From Gemmatimonadales bacterium (lineage in GTDB: Bacteria; Gemmatimonadota; Gemmatimonadetes; Gemmatimonadales; JACORV01), in assembly GCA_035502185.1 (NCBI GenBank), contig DATJUT010000111.1, forward strand, positions 1-44,370: 44,370 bases of DNA. The letters are read 5' to 3'. The position numbers and the translations under genes are program-made. This document shows positions 36,869 through 44,370 of the stretch, one piece after another. A model generated the notes under the pieces. The model made no database searches. It was not told the DNA's origin and saw nothing but the letters and a program-made list of their open reading frames with translations. Position 1 is the stretch's first letter. Each line of letters begins with the position of its first letter.

Positions 36869-37213
36869 TTACTTCGGAGCGCCGGGCAACGGCAGGCCCA
36901 CGCTCGCCACGATCCGCAGCGCCTCGTCGCGCGTGAATCCGTGGTGCTGCAGCGCATCCAGGTAGTTCCGGTCGAACGTGGCGAGCTGCTCCGCGGTCTC
37001 CGGGCGCGCCAGGACGGCCAGGGTTCCCTGCAGCATCGCGGCCATCATCCGGGAGAACAGCGGCACGACGGTCTGGAGCTCCGCCGGCATCGCGGCCAGC
37101 GCGGAGTCGTTGCGGGGCGGCGCCGGCGGCGGGTTCTGGGCCGTGGCGGCTCCCGCCGCCAGGGCTGCGAGGCACAGGACCGTCAGCGAAACTCGAAGGA
37201 TGGAGCAGCGCAT
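36869..37213 (-). CDS. Secreted protein of unknown function
   Basis: 114 residues: a signal peptide (VSLTVLCLAALAAGAATAQ), a proline-rich spacer, and a helical C-terminal part (LFSRMMAAMLQGTLAVLARP, FDRNYLDALQHHGFTRDEAL). A perfect ribosome site (GGAGGT) lies five bases before the ATG. No recognised family; probably periplasmic. Confidence 0.7.
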   Translation of the reverse strand: MRCSILRVSLTVLCLAALAAGAATAQNPPPAPPRNDSALAAMPAELQTVVPLFSRMMAAMLQGTLAVLARPETAEQLATFDRNYLDALQHHGFTRDEALRIVASVGLPLPGAPK

Positions 37214-37282
37214 GAGTTACCTCCTCGACGCGGGTCAGGTCGTGACGCGGGCCGGCCCGAGTTCCGTCGCACTCGGCGCCGC

Positions 37283-37798
37283 CTACCGGGCGTGCTCCGC
37301 GGCCGTGGAGTCCACGCGCCGCCGGCCGCTCCCGTCCCGGACGTAGTAGCCGTAGCAGCGCACCAGCGGGAGCTCGGGACCATCCTCCCGGATGCACACC
37401 ACCGATTCCGCCTGCCTGCCCCACCAGGTGCGCTCGCCGCGGTACACCAGGCGCAGCGAATCCGCGTCGCCGGCGCAGAAACCGTACGGGCGGAAGGCCG
37501 CGTCGAACGGCAGCAGCACCACGAACCCGTGCCGGCGCTCGGTGGCCGGGAGCCGGAACGCACCGGCCGAGTCGGTGGTCGCCTCGACCGCGGGCCGCTC
37601 GCAGGACGAGCCGCCGTACCCGGTTGCGACGCCCACCCGGACGCCGGCCACCGGCTCGCCCGTCTCGTCGCGCACGACGCCGACCACCGCCGGCGAGAGC
37701 GGCTCTCGCCAGTGAATCGGGAGGCAGCCGGCGAGCACGAGGGCGAGCGCGACGGCAGGGCCCAGCCGCGCGACGGCCGGCGGCACGCGGTCCAGCAT
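37283..37798 (-). CDS. Lipoprotein with carboxypeptidase-regulatory-like (Ig) domain
   Basis: 171 residues. Signal peptide ending in a lipobox (VLAGC), followed by one CarboxypepD-reg-type domain (VVGVVRDETGEPVAGVRVGV through TDSAGAFRLPA) and a Cys-containing C-terminal region. Four cysteines after the lipobox could form disulfides. Probably envelope-attached; role unknown. Its ATG is two bases after the 37800 stop. Confidence 0.75.
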   Translation of the reverse strand: MLDRVPPAVARLGPAVALALVLAGCLPIHWREPLSPAVVGVVRDETGEPVAGVRVGVATGYGGSSCERPAVEATTDSAGAFRLPATERRHGFVVLLPFDAAFRPYGFCAGDADSLRLVYRGERTWWGRQAESVVCIREDGPELPLVRCYGYYVRDGSGRRRVDSTAAEHAR

Positions 37799-37799
37799 T

Positions 37800-38006
37800 C
37801 TAGTCCCCGTGCTTCACCGCCAGCAGGCGGAACGCCCAGACGCTCAACGCCCCGCTCGCCAGGATGATGAGGGCGACGCCGACGACGAACCCCGGGTCCG
37901 ACTCCGGCTTCCGCAGGCCGGCCACCAGCTCCACGACATGCCACGCGGCCAACAGCCCGAACAGGACGCCAGTGCACGCCAGGTACGCTTTCACGCCCGT
38001 GCTCAC
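37800..38006 (-). CDS. Two-helix membrane protein of unknown function
   Basis: 68 residues from the GTG at 38006 (VSTGVKAYLACTGVLFGLLA), with two hydrophobic helices separated by a short polar loop (RKPESDP). Likely co-transcribed with the lipoprotein at 37283. No family assigned. Confidence 0.6.
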   Translation of the reverse strand: MSTGVKAYLACTGVLFGLLAAWHVVELVAGLRKPESDPGFVVGVALIILASGALSVWAFRLLAVKHGD

Positions 38007-38109
38007 GTCGCCACCTCCCACTGGTATCTAACGCGCCGCCCGCCCGGTCGCCCGCCGGGCGGGCCGCCGGAACACCTGCTCTCCGGCCGGGGATCCGGCG
38101 ACCCCCCCC

Positions 38110-38160
38110 GGCGTACGTGTCGAAGGACGCGCCAAAGCGGCGGCGCAGCGTCGGCTCCTC
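38110..38160 (-). pseudogene. Remnant of an isoprenylcysteine-methyltransferase-like gene
   Basis: The minus strand encodes EEPTLRRRFGASFDTYA, which aligns to EEPTLRRMFGGEYQDYC near the C-terminus of the methyltransferase-like protein at 41072-41566. The frame has no surrounding family sequence, and a run of eight G on the coding strand directly follows, after which no family tail can be read. It looks like a decayed fragment; a chance match cannot be excluded. Confidence 0.35.
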
Positions 38161-38191
38161 GTCGCCGATGGCGCGACCGTAGGAGCGGCGC

Positions 38192-38551
38192 TCATGCCGG
38201 GCGGGGGTGATAGCCGTCCGGCTCGAACGGCGAGAGCTTCTCCATCCACAGGGCCTTCAGGGCCTCCAGATCCTCCGCGGGGTCGTAGTCGGGCGTGTCG
38301 GCCGGCTCGAGCGTGTCCAGCACCTCGAACGCGAAGCTCGCCGGGCCGAGGGCGTTCCAGTCCTGCTGCAGGGCGCGATTGGCGTGCGCGTCGAGGCTCA
38401 GCTGTGCGCGCTGCCGGTTCAGCATCGAGGGCAGGTCCCGGCTCGAGACGAGCAGCACCCTGCCGTTGGTGAGGTTGCGGACCACGCCGACGCCCATCGG
38501 GCGCGGCGTGTCCTTGTACCGGCGGCTGAGGGCCTTCCGGTCGACCGTCAT
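38192..38551 (-). CDS. GIY-YIG nuclease family protein
   Basis: 119 residues. The N-terminal part GVGVVRNLTNGRVLLVSSRD corresponds to the GIY...YIG strand pair in degenerate form (GVV and VLLVSS), followed by a helical part (MLNRQRAQLSLDAHANRALQ) and ADTPDYDPAEDLEALKALWM, which is characteristic of a stand-alone GIY-YIG subgroup. The degenerate YIG suggests that catalysis may be impaired. The ATG at 38551 was chosen because upstream residues do not match the family. Confidence 0.75.
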   Translation of the reverse strand: MTVDRKALSRRYKDTPRPMGVGVVRNLTNGRVLLVSSRDLPSMLNRQRAQLSLDAHANRALQQDWNALGPASFAFEVLDTLEPADTPDYDPAEDLEALKALWMEKLSPFEPDGYHPRPA

Positions 38552-38586
38552 GGTGGAGCGGCGCGCACGGTCGGCGCCCGGACGCC

Positions 38587-39000
38587 TCAGCGCCCCCGGC
38601 GCCCCGCGGCCGCACGTTGCGCGGCGACACGCGCCTTGACGAGTCGCGTCACCAGTCCCGATGGCAGCGGCTGCTCGAGCGGGAATCGAATCGTGCCCTT
38701 CGACGTCTCGTACCCCTTCAGGGCGGCTGCGTGGGCGCGCCGGATGGCGGCGGTCATCGGGTAGAGGCTGCAGTGGCGCGCAAAGGCGGCGTACCACACC
38801 AGGATCCGCCCGTCGAGCCGGAAGGCGGGAATCCCGTAGCTGTAGGCCTCCACCGCCCGGGGCGCCGCCGACCGGATCGCCTGGCGCAGTGCGCGGAGGC
38901 GACGCCGCGCGTCGGGCGGCAGCTTCGCGAAGTAGGCGCGCACCTGCGCCGGCGCGTTCCCGGCGCCGCTCCGGGACGATGCACCCCGTCCGGCGCTCAC
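38587..39000 (-). CDS. DUF1801 (YdhG-like) protein
   Basis: 137 residues: [50 protein letters not shown] and the C-terminal [20 protein letters not shown], all typical of DUF1801. Some relatives are annotated as iron chaperones. The GTG at 39000 overlaps the upstream stop (GTGA), coupling it to the 38997-39413 gene. Confidence 0.85.
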   Translation of the reverse strand: MSAGRGASSRSGAGNAPAQVRAYFAKLPPDARRRLRALRQAIRSAAPRAVEAYSYGIPAFRLDGRILVWYAAFARHCSLYPMTAAIRRAHAAALKGYETSKGTIRFPLEQPLPSGLVTRLVKARVAAQRAAAGRRGR

Positions 39001-39413
39001 CGACGCCGCCCGAGTGCGGCGGCGAGCAGGGCGATGCCGCCCGCGAGGTCGCACCCCGCGCACGCCCGCAGCGCCGCGACGGCGCCGCGCAGGGCCGGCC
39101 CGTGCCGATGCAGCGTGGCGGCCGTGGTGATCAGGTGTGCCGCGAGCAACAGCGCGGCCACGCCCGCCACGGCCACGAGCGCGCGGCGCAGCGAGACGCG
39201 GACCGGCTCCACGCGGGAGGCGGCCAGTGCCGCGGCCGCGGCGGAGACGTTGAGCAGCGCGTTGCCCCACAGCCCGCGAACCGCGCCCTCCGGCGTCGCG
39301 AGCGGGAACGTGTCCGCCCCAGCCGGCGGAACCGCGGCGATCACGACCACGAGGGCCGCGACGACCAGCAGGACGACACCGACGACCAGGACGCGCATCG
39401 GCCACGAGTTCAT
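38997..39413 (-). CDS. Membrane protein of unknown function
   Basis: 138 residues with about three hydrophobic helices ([20 protein letters not shown]; a middle helix near [16 protein letters not shown]; a C-terminal [18 protein letters not shown]). An extracytoplasmic loop follows the first helix ([20 protein letters not shown]). No family recognised. Confidence 0.6.
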   Translation of the reverse strand: MNSWPMRVLVVGVVLLVVAALVVVIAAVPPAGADTFPLATPEGAVRGLWGNALLNVSAAAAALAASRVEPVRVSLRRALVAVAGVAALLLAAHLITTAATLHRHGPALRGAVAALRACAGCDLAGGIALLAAALGRRR

Positions 39414-39604
39414 CGCCGACTCCTGCGAGGGAGACGCCGGGTGCGATTATTGCCGCCCGGCCCGATGGGCGCAAGCAGAGGGCGGGATGGCGGCGAGGCC
39501 GGCGGCGCTTGCGCGGCTCCGGCCCCGCGCCACCCCGCCGATCCCTCCATCGTGGCCAACGACGTGCCGAAGCTCGATGCGCCGCGCCGGCGGTTCCCGC
39601 GCCT

Positions 39605-40030
39605 CTACCGGGGCGGCTGGGCGCGGCCGGTCGGGCGCAGGGGCCTGGCTGCCCCCAGGCGCTCGCGATGCCCGCAGTAGCCGCGCGCGTATCTGGCGAA
39701 GTCCGCGGCCGACAGCTTCGCCCCGATTTCCGGCACGCCGTCCCACACGGCCTGCGCGTGCTCCAGGTCCGCGCACGCCTCCATCGGGCACTCGCCGCAG
39801 CTGCCGAATCCGTTGCGGACGCAGCAGCGGCGAGCCTTGCAGCGCCGGCTGGTGTGGAACAGGTCGCGCTCCGGCCCCAGGCAGCCGCCGCACGAGATGT
39901 TGGCAGCCGGCTCCTTCAGCCCGTAGATCCGGCGCCACGCCGCCGCGATCCGCCGCTGATAGGCCACGCCCTTCTCGGCGGCGTGGTACGCCGGGCACTC
40001 CGAGCACATGACTCCGCAGGCCGAGATCAT
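39605..40030 (-). CDS. DUF3795 cysteine-rich protein
   Basis: 141 residues. Twelve cysteines occur in paired arrangements such as [31 protein letters not shown] and CGECPMEAC, the hallmark of DUF3795 proteins, which probably bind zinc or iron-sulphur. The C-terminal ~25 residues are an Arg/Pro-rich extension. Function unknown. Confidence 0.85.
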   Translation of the reverse strand: MISACGVMCSECPAYHAAEKGVAYQRRIAAAWRRIYGLKEPAANISCGGCLGPERDLFHTSRRCKARRCCVRNGFGSCGECPMEACADLEHAQAVWDGVPEIGAKLSAADFARYARGYCGHRERLGAARPLRPTGRAQPPR

Positions 40031-40172
40031 CGCGCCTCACCCTCCTCGCGACCCGGCTCCGGTCGGCGCGCGGCTGGACGCGCCTGGCGCGCTGCCCCCC
40101 CCCGGCCGGCCGCGCTGCCGCCCAACGTATACCTCCCCCGTCAGTCCAGCGTCAGGGCGGAGCCGCTGCGGC

Positions 40173-40661
40173 TCAGTTCCGGATTCCCCCCGGTGCCGGG
40201 AACGCCGTCCGCCGGCGCCGGAGCCGCCGGACGATGCTCTCGATCTGGTGCAGGTGTGTTTCCTCGTGCTCGGCCATGTGCTGCAGCGTCTCGTTGACGT
40301 CGGGATCGACGTTCTTCTCCTCGTGCGTCAGGAGATGCGCCGCGAAGTCCGCCAGCGACCAGCCGTCGCAGACCCCGCTGGCCTCACAGGCCGCCTCGTT
40401 GGGGCAGTCGCGGCACGCGGGCACGTCCTCCTGCGGGCGCGCGAATTCCTCTTCCGTCACCTGGTCCAGCTCCGCCAGCAGCGAGAACCTGGCCTTCTCG
40501 ATCCGGCAGACGTACGGCACGTCGGCCGGCTCGAGGTCCGCCAGGAGCTTGTGCAGGTAGCTCGCTCTGACCGAGGCGAGCCGCTCGAGGTAGTCGCGCT
40601 TGGGCAGTCCCTTGTGCTCGGGAGCGATCCGGCCGGGTCCCCACAGCCATTCCTTCTGCAT
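40173..40661 (-). CDS. DinB-like helical-bundle protein with metal-type histidines
   Basis: 162 residues, mostly helical. The C-terminal HMAEHEETHLHQIESIVRRL resembles the DinB metal site (HxxxH...HxxQ), and LADFAAHLLTHEEKN provides another histidine. A central CRDCPNEAACEASGVC cluster is not usual for DinB proteins. The best description is a DinB-superfamily protein with a cysteine-rich insert. Confidence 0.7.
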   Translation of the reverse strand: MQKEWLWGPGRIAPEHKGLPKRDYLERLASVRASYLHKLLADLEPADVPYVCRIEKARFSLLAELDQVTEEEFARPQEDVPACRDCPNEAACEASGVCDGWSLADFAAHLLTHEEKNVDPDVNETLQHMAEHEETHLHQIESIVRRLRRRRTAFPAPGGIRN

Positions 40662-40715
40662 CCGGGCCTCCGTGCCATTCGCGGTGACTTCACTGAGCAG
40701 CGTGCTGCTCGTCGC

Positions 40716-41048
40716 TCAGGTAGCCGGCGGCGCAACGACCTCGAACCGGCCGATCGCCCGCTCGGTGAGGGTCAATGCCTCGCAGGCCGCGTCGAGCGCC
40801 GCGTACTCCTGCTCGCGCGCCGCCCGAAAGGCCCGGTAGGCGCGCTCGCTCTCCCAGTGATCGAGCGTGAGGTAACGCCCGGGCCGCTCGAGGTCGCGCA
40901 GCAGCACGGTGCCGCCATAGCCCTCCGCGGACCGGAACAACCGCGCCCACGAGCCGTCGGGCCCGTAGTGCCGCTCGAACTCGACCTCGCGCCCCGGGCG
41001 AACCTGGAACTCCCACACGTGCACCTGCCGATCCACGGGTGGCCTCAC
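40716..41048 (-). CDS. Antibiotic-biosynthesis-monooxygenase-like (ABM) protein
   Basis: 110 residues from GTG at 41048: QVHVWEFQVRPGREVEFERH, SAEGYGGTVLLRDLERPG, YLTLDHWESERAYRAFR. This is a single ferredoxin-like ABM domain. Such proteins act as small monooxygenases or haem/quinone-binding proteins; substrate unknown. Confidence 0.75.
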   Translation of the reverse strand: MRPPVDRQVHVWEFQVRPGREVEFERHYGPDGSWARLFRSAEGYGGTVLLRDLERPGRYLTLDHWESERAYRAFRAAREQEYAALDAACEALTLTERAIGRFEVVAPPAT

Positions 41049-41071
41049 AGTGCCCGCCGCCGCACCGCCGG

Positions 41072-41566
41072 TCAGCCGGCACCCACGGCGCGCCGCGCGA
41101 ACCGCCGCGGCCACCACCGGCCCACCCGGTTGCAGTAGTCCTGGTACTCGCCCCCGAACATCCGCCGCAGCGTCGGTTCCTCGTACACCAGCACGAACAG
41201 GTGGCACACCACCAGGAACGCCGCCGCGAAGCCGAGCAGCGCGACCGACCGGTACACGAGGGCGGCCCCGGCCAGGGCGAGCCCGGCCCCGACGTACATG
41301 GGATTCCGCACCACGCCGTAGGGACCGCGGGCCACGAGCCGGCGGGGCGGATCGAACGGCGCGGGCGTTCCCTTCCCGACGAGCGCGAAGGTGAGCACGC
41401 ACCAGACGGCCAGGCCGGCTCCGGCCGCGCCCGCGACGACGCCGGCGACCCCGAGCACCCCGCCCGGCACGGGACCCACGATGCCCGACCAGCGCAGGAC
41501 CCGCGCGGGCAGGAACACCAGGACGAAGCCGACGAACAGCGTGGCATAGGTGATGGCGCGGACGAT
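41072..41566 (-). CDS. Isoprenylcysteine-carboxyl-methyltransferase-like membrane protein without a canonical start
   Basis: 164 residues with four helices and the family motif RRLVARGPYGVVRNPMYVGA plus EEPTLRRMFGGEYQDYCNRV and WWPRR. There is no ATG, GTG or TTG in frame before the first helix. A clear ribosome site (GGGAGG) precedes an ACG and, slightly farther, the ATC at 41566, which aligns best with the expected N-terminus. A rare start codon or a small assembly error are both possible. A remnant of the same family lies at 38110. Confidence 0.75.
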   Translation of the reverse strand: MVRAITYATLFVGFVLVFLPARVLRWSGIVGPVPGGVLGVAGVVAGAAGAGLAVWCVLTFALVGKGTPAPFDPPRRLVARGPYGVVRNPMYVGAGLALAGAALVYRSVALLGFAAAFLVVCHLFVLVYEEPTLRRMFGGEYQDYCNRVGRWWPRRFARRAVGAG

Positions 41567-41610
41567 GACGGCCGTGGCAGCCTCCCGTGACGTGGTAGAG
41601 CGCCGGGCGC

Positions 41611-42177
41611 CTAAGGCCCGGTGGCCGATACGAACCGGGTGGACCGGTACACCTGCAGCTGGAGCGACGCAGTAGCTGCGTCCCCGGCCTCCCCTCGAAA
41701 GTACACGGCCGGCGCCCCCCACTGTGCCCCGGTGTTGTGCCGGCCGCCGCACTCGTTGTCGAACAGCGTGGCCGATCGCCCGCCCACCTTCTCCGCGAAC
41801 CGGTCGTTCGAGCAGCGCTCGCGCATCTGAGCGTTCGCCGCTGACTGCATGGCGGACGGCGAAGGCATCGCCCCGGTCCCACCCACCGGGACCAGGACGA
41901 TCACGGATCCGGTCACCACGTCGCGCGGCCCCGGTATTCCGGTGCCCCAGGTGACCGACCCGTCTGCGCTGTGCCACGTGCGCCCGTCCGCCGACCGCCA
42001 GTCGGCCGGCACGCAGAACGTGAATCCGTCCGCCGTCACCAGCTGCCACGACGGCGCGGCCGGCGCGCCGGGGGCGGCGCACGACGCGACCGTGGTGCGG
42101 GCGGCCGGGGTCCACATCGGCGGGCTGCTCGCACACGCCTGGAGCATCGCGAGGGCCATCGGAGCCAGGTGCCGCAT
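41611..42177 (-). CDS. Putative secreted lipoprotein of unknown function
   Basis: 188 residues from ATG at 42177 (MRHLAPMALAMLQACASSPP), a signal peptide with a plausible lipobox (LQAC). The mature part has FTFCVPADWRSADGRTWH and ends with a beta-rich domain. Six cysteines are present in the mature region. No family recognised. The 18-base motif shared with the barrel gene lies about 105-120 bases upstream. Confidence 0.65.
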   Translation of the reverse strand: MRHLAPMALAMLQACASSPPMWTPAARTTVASCAAPGAPAAPSWQLVTADGFTFCVPADWRSADGRTWHSADGSVTWGTGIPGPRDVVTGSVIVLVPVGGTGAMPSPSAMQSAANAQMRERCSNDRFAEKVGGRSATLFDNECGGRHNTGAQWGAPAVYFRGEAGDAATASLQLQVYRSTRFVSATGP

Positions 42178-42280
42178 CCTACCCTCCCGTGGCGTCACCC
42201 GTCGAGCGCACCAGCCCCCCTCCTTCGGCGGCGGGCGGCGCCGGACGCTCGCGCGGCCACGCGACATCCTAGGTGCACCG

Positions 42281-42298
42281 CGTCACGCGAGCGTTAGG
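42281..42298 (-). promoter_or_regulatory. 18-base motif upstream of the putative lipoprotein gene, copy 2
   Basis: Reads CCTAACGCTCGCGTGACG on the minus strand, 17 of 18 identical to the copy at 21401-21418 and in the same orientation to its gene. The 271-base gap 42178-42448 around it holds no gene I can support. Confidence 0.35.
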
Positions 42299-42448
42299 GC
42301 GGGCCGCCGATCGCGCCCTGGCGCAGGTATGGCCGGCGGGCCGATGGCGCTGGCCGCCGTCGGGCCCGCTTCCGCCCGGAACGGACGGTCGCCACGGCGT
42401 CGCAGGAGGATCGCGCGCCCGAGCCGCCGCGCGCCGAGCCGGGGCCCG

Positions 42449-42835
42449 TCACTCCGCGAGGCCGGCACCGAGCAGCCAGATGATGCCGAGCGCCGCGAGC
42501 AGCGTCCCCGCCGCGAAGGCCAGTCCGACCATCACCATCGGGGGACCCCAGACGAGCGACGAGAGGCCGGCCGCCGTCGCCAGCGAGCCGGCCCAGGCGG
42601 CTCTGACCGGGCGGCCCCAGCTGCGCCACCGGAACGACGTGAGCACGGTCGCCAGGCTCAGAAGCCCGCCCGCGACCTGCACGGCGGTCTCGACTCGCTG
42701 GCCAAGCGTGCGGGACCGGGGAATCTGCTGGATCGCGCCCGAGATCACCCCCCAGGCCAGCACCACCAGGAGCAGCACTGCGACGACCAGGAAGATGCGC
42801 CGCACGACCGGGCGAAAGCTCGACGGCTCCCTCAC
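42449..42835 (-). CDS. Four-helix membrane protein of unknown function
   Basis: 128 residues beginning with a GTG at 42835 (VREPSSFRPVVRRIFLVVAV). It has four hydrophobic helices and a C-terminal LGIIWLLGAGLAE. It overlaps the isochorismatase-like gene stop by four bases (GTGA), so the two are coupled. No family assigned. Confidence 0.65.
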   Translation of the reverse strand: MREPSSFRPVVRRIFLVVAVLLLVVLAWGVISGAIQQIPRSRTLGQRVETAVQVAGGLLSLATVLTSFRWRSWGRPVRAAWAGSLATAAGLSSLVWGPPMVMVGLAFAAGTLLAALGIIWLLGAGLAE

Positions 42836-43485
42836 TGTGCCGGCCTCACCACCCCGCCGAGGGCCGCGAGAACCGCCTCCGCGTCGACGACCGTGCAGTA
42901 CTCGCCGTCCAGGTTCGCGAGCGACATGTCGTGCACCTCATCCGCCGTCCGGAGCCGTCCGCTCCAGTCTCGCCTGGCGAAGGTGAAGCAGGCGTCCGCC
43001 ACCAGGAAGACCTCGAACCCCAGGTTCCCGGCCATCCGCACCGTCGCCTCCACGGAGTTGCTCGTGCTGACGCCGGCGACCACCAGCGTCCGGGCTCCGG
43101 CTGAGCGCAGGCGTGCCTCGAGATCCGTGCCGATGAACGCGCTGTTGGTGCGCTTGGCGAGCACGACCTCGCCCGGGACGGGGGCGGCCTCCGCCTTGAA
43201 CTCGTGGCCGACCTGGCCGGGACGGTACGTGGACGCCGGCTCGGGCGAGTCGTGCCGCACGTGGATGCGCGGCAGGTCCCGGGCGCGCCACGCTTGCAGC
43301 AGACGAGTGATCGTGCGCTCGGCGGCGAGGTTGTTGCGGGCGCCCCAGCTCGGGTCGTCCACGGCCTTCTGGAGATCGATGAGCAGCAGCGTGGGATTGA
43401 CCAGGCGCAGGACCGCATCTCCATCGCTGGCCGGACCGCCCGTGTGCCCGGCGTCCACCGCATCGGGCACCCGGGGGGCGGTCAT
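42832..43485 (-). CDS. Isochorismatase-like hydrolase with Ser in place of the catalytic Cys
   Basis: 217 residues. TLLLIDLQKAVDDPSWGARN carries Asp37, VVLAKRTNSAFIGTDLE carries Lys111, and VVAGVSTSNSVEATVRMAGN places Ser144 where most family members have the nucleophilic Cys. Several members of this superfamily naturally lack the Cys (EntB has Gly), so it may be active with a different mechanism or non-catalytic. The ATG at 43485 overlaps the DHFR-like stop (ATGA). Confidence 0.88.
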   Translation of the reverse strand: MTAPRVPDAVDAGHTGGPASDGDAVLRLVNPTLLLIDLQKAVDDPSWGARNNLAAERTITRLLQAWRARDLPRIHVRHDSPEPASTYRPGQVGHEFKAEAAPVPGEVVLAKRTNSAFIGTDLEARLRSAGARTLVVAGVSTSNSVEATVRMAGNLGFEVFLVADACFTFARRDWSGRLRTADEVHDMSLANLDGEYCTVVDAEAVLAALGGVVRPAQ

Positions 43486-44132
43486 CCGCGCCTGCGCAGG
43501 AACACGTGCAGGGCGCGCTCGCCGGCGACGTGGCTGGCGCACTCGTAGCCCAGCGCCGGCAGGTTCATGCCCGCGAGCAGAGCCTCCCCGGCACCGAGCA
43601 GGACCGGACGGATGGCCAGGTGAAGCTCGTCGAGGAGCGCGGCGGCCAGATACTGCCGGATCGTGGCGACGCCGCCGCCCACGCGGACGTCGCCTCCGCC
43701 CGCCGCCTCGGTCGCCTGCCGCAGGGCGGCGTGGATGCCGTCGGTCACGAACCGGAACTCGGTGCCGCCCGTCATGCGCAACGGAGGCCGAGGGTGATGG
43801 GTCAGGACGAAGACGGGCGTGTGGTACGGCGGCTCGTCGCCCCACCAGCCCTTCCAGCTGTCGTCCGGCCACGGCCCCCGAACCGGGCCGAACATGTTCC
43901 GGCCGAGTATCCAGGCCCCGATGCCGGCGAACCCCTGCCCCGCCACGTCGTTGTCGAGCCCCGTCTCGCCGCCGGTCGGATTGCCGTTCATCGCCTGCCA
44001 TGTGCGTGTGTGGAAGAACCAGTCCATGAGCAGGGGGCCGCCCGCGCCGAGCGGATTGGCCAGGTCCTGGTCGGGCCCGGCGCCGAAGCCGTCGAGGGAC
44101 ATCGCGAAGCTGTGGACGCGCACTCTCGTCAC
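43482..44132 (-). CDS. Dihydrofolate reductase-like protein (RibD C-terminal type)
   Basis: 216 residues from GTG at 44132. It has SFAMSLDGFGAGPDQDLANP, ILGRNMFGPVRGPWPDDSW, HTPVFVLTHHPRPPLRM, GGDVRVGGGVATIRQYL and LHLAIRPVLLGAGEALL, the usual NADPH-binding and core motifs of the RibD/DHFR-like superfamily. Substrate not known. The GTG was preferred over the upstream codon at 44174 because family similarity begins there. Confidence 0.9.
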   Translation of the reverse strand: MTRVRVHSFAMSLDGFGAGPDQDLANPLGAGGPLLMDWFFHTRTWQAMNGNPTGGETGLDNDVAGQGFAGIGAWILGRNMFGPVRGPWPDDSWKGWWGDEPPYHTPVFVLTHHPRPPLRMTGGTEFRFVTDGIHAALRQATEAAGGGDVRVGGGVATIRQYLAAALLDELHLAIRPVLLGAGEALLAGMNLPALGYECASHVAGERALHVFLRRRG

Positions 44133-44204
44133 GAGGCGGACCTCGCGCCCGCGTCCCGTCCCTCGCGCTGCCACAGCCCGCCGATGCCGGTCACGTTCTC
44201 CATC

Positions 44205-44370
44205 CTAAAGCTGCTTCGTGGCTTCGACGCACGTGGGGCCGCCGAAGCTGTCTGACTGCGGATCCCAGAAATCACCCTCCAGGCCCAGGCCGGCGAAGAT
44301 CGCGCGCATCTCGTCCGCGCGGGGGCGTCGGGACGCTTCCTGCAGTCGACTCGCATACCACGTCGTCGCG
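44205..44370 (-). CDS. C-terminal part of an unidentified protein, cut by the window edge
   Basis: The last 54 residues before a TAG at 44207 read TTWYASRLQEASRRPRADEM, then RAIFAGLGLEGDFWDPQSDS and a short tail ending EATKQL. The composition is balanced and the frame differs from the longer, Arg-rich reading frame that also crosses this segment, so it is probably the real one. No family could be assigned from this fragment. Confidence 0.5.
   Translation of the reverse strand, partial: ATTWYASRLQEASRRPRADEMRAIFAGLGLEGDFWDPQSDSFGGPTCVEATKQL

Noticed and set aside
39414-39604. Possible short plus-strand gene ([20 protein letters not shown])
   Set aside because: No good start or ribosome site, Arg-rich, and it runs into the antisense of the DUF3795 gene.
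44129-44356. 75-codon minus-strand frame at the right edge
   Set aside because: Arg/Ser-rich and overlaps the DHFR-like start; the alternative frame ending at 44205 has more natural composition.

Overview
The window is about 44 kb of very GC-rich bacterial DNA. Short intergenic gaps, many GTG starts and frequent 4-base GTGA gene overlaps are typical throughout. GroES-GroEL under a CIRCE operator, cytochrome c-b fusions, a TonB-dependent receptor with a carboxypeptidase-like N-domain, a TIGR03545/TIGR03546 pair and S9 peptidases point to a Gram-negative such as Gemmatimonadota. That placement is inference from gene content, since there is no rRNA here. No tRNA, rRNA, insertion sequence or CRISPR array was seen, and no gene-free stretch exceeds 300 bases.

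Region 1 (1-2116, minus strand): groES-groEL, with groEL cut at its last codon by the window edge, a sigma70-type promoter and a CIRCE element.

Region 2 (2117-12728, minus strand) is the most unusual part. One overlapping operon runs: sensor kinase, sigma54 response regulator, multihaem cytochrome c, cytochrome b, two large proteins each joining an 11-haem cytochrome c to a cytochrome b, and a 13- to 14-haem lipoprotein. The c-b architecture resembles Geobacter CbcL, an inner-membrane quinol oxidase for extracellular electron transfer. Three paralogous c-b modules stand in tandem. In the first, the response regulator has no stop codon and reads in frame through a signal peptide into the 11-haem cytochrome, giving an 832-codon regulator-cytochrome ORF. 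A perfect 16-bp palindrome just before the kinase looks like both an intrinsic terminator for the upstream gene and a -24/-12 sigma54 promoter for the operon.

Region 3 (12749-24725): a CPBP-like membrane protein, dipeptidase PepE, a VOC protein, the TIGR03546-TIGR03545 envelope pair with a possibly leaderless promoter, the MsrPQ periplasmic methionine sulfoxide repair system, an outer-membrane barrel protein, an SDR enzyme, an RhlE-type helicase and a YceI protein.

Region 4 (24780-33948): a TonB-dependent receptor, an acyl-CoA thioesterase, an S9 dipeptidyl-peptidase-like enzyme, TrmO, and a beta-helix/PA14 secreted protein. An inverted cluster of GTGAGAGG-type repeats separates the peptidase and TrmO, and another copy encodes the C-terminus of the beta-helix protein.

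Region 5 (33945-44370, minus strand): a long run of small genes, many for membrane or secreted proteins of unknown role. Among them are a SdpI-like protein, DUF2127, YbhB/PEBP, GIY-YIG, DUF1801, DUF3795, DinB-like, ABM-like, an isoprenylcysteine methyltransferase-like protein, an isochorismatase-like hydrolase and a dihydrofolate reductase-like protein.
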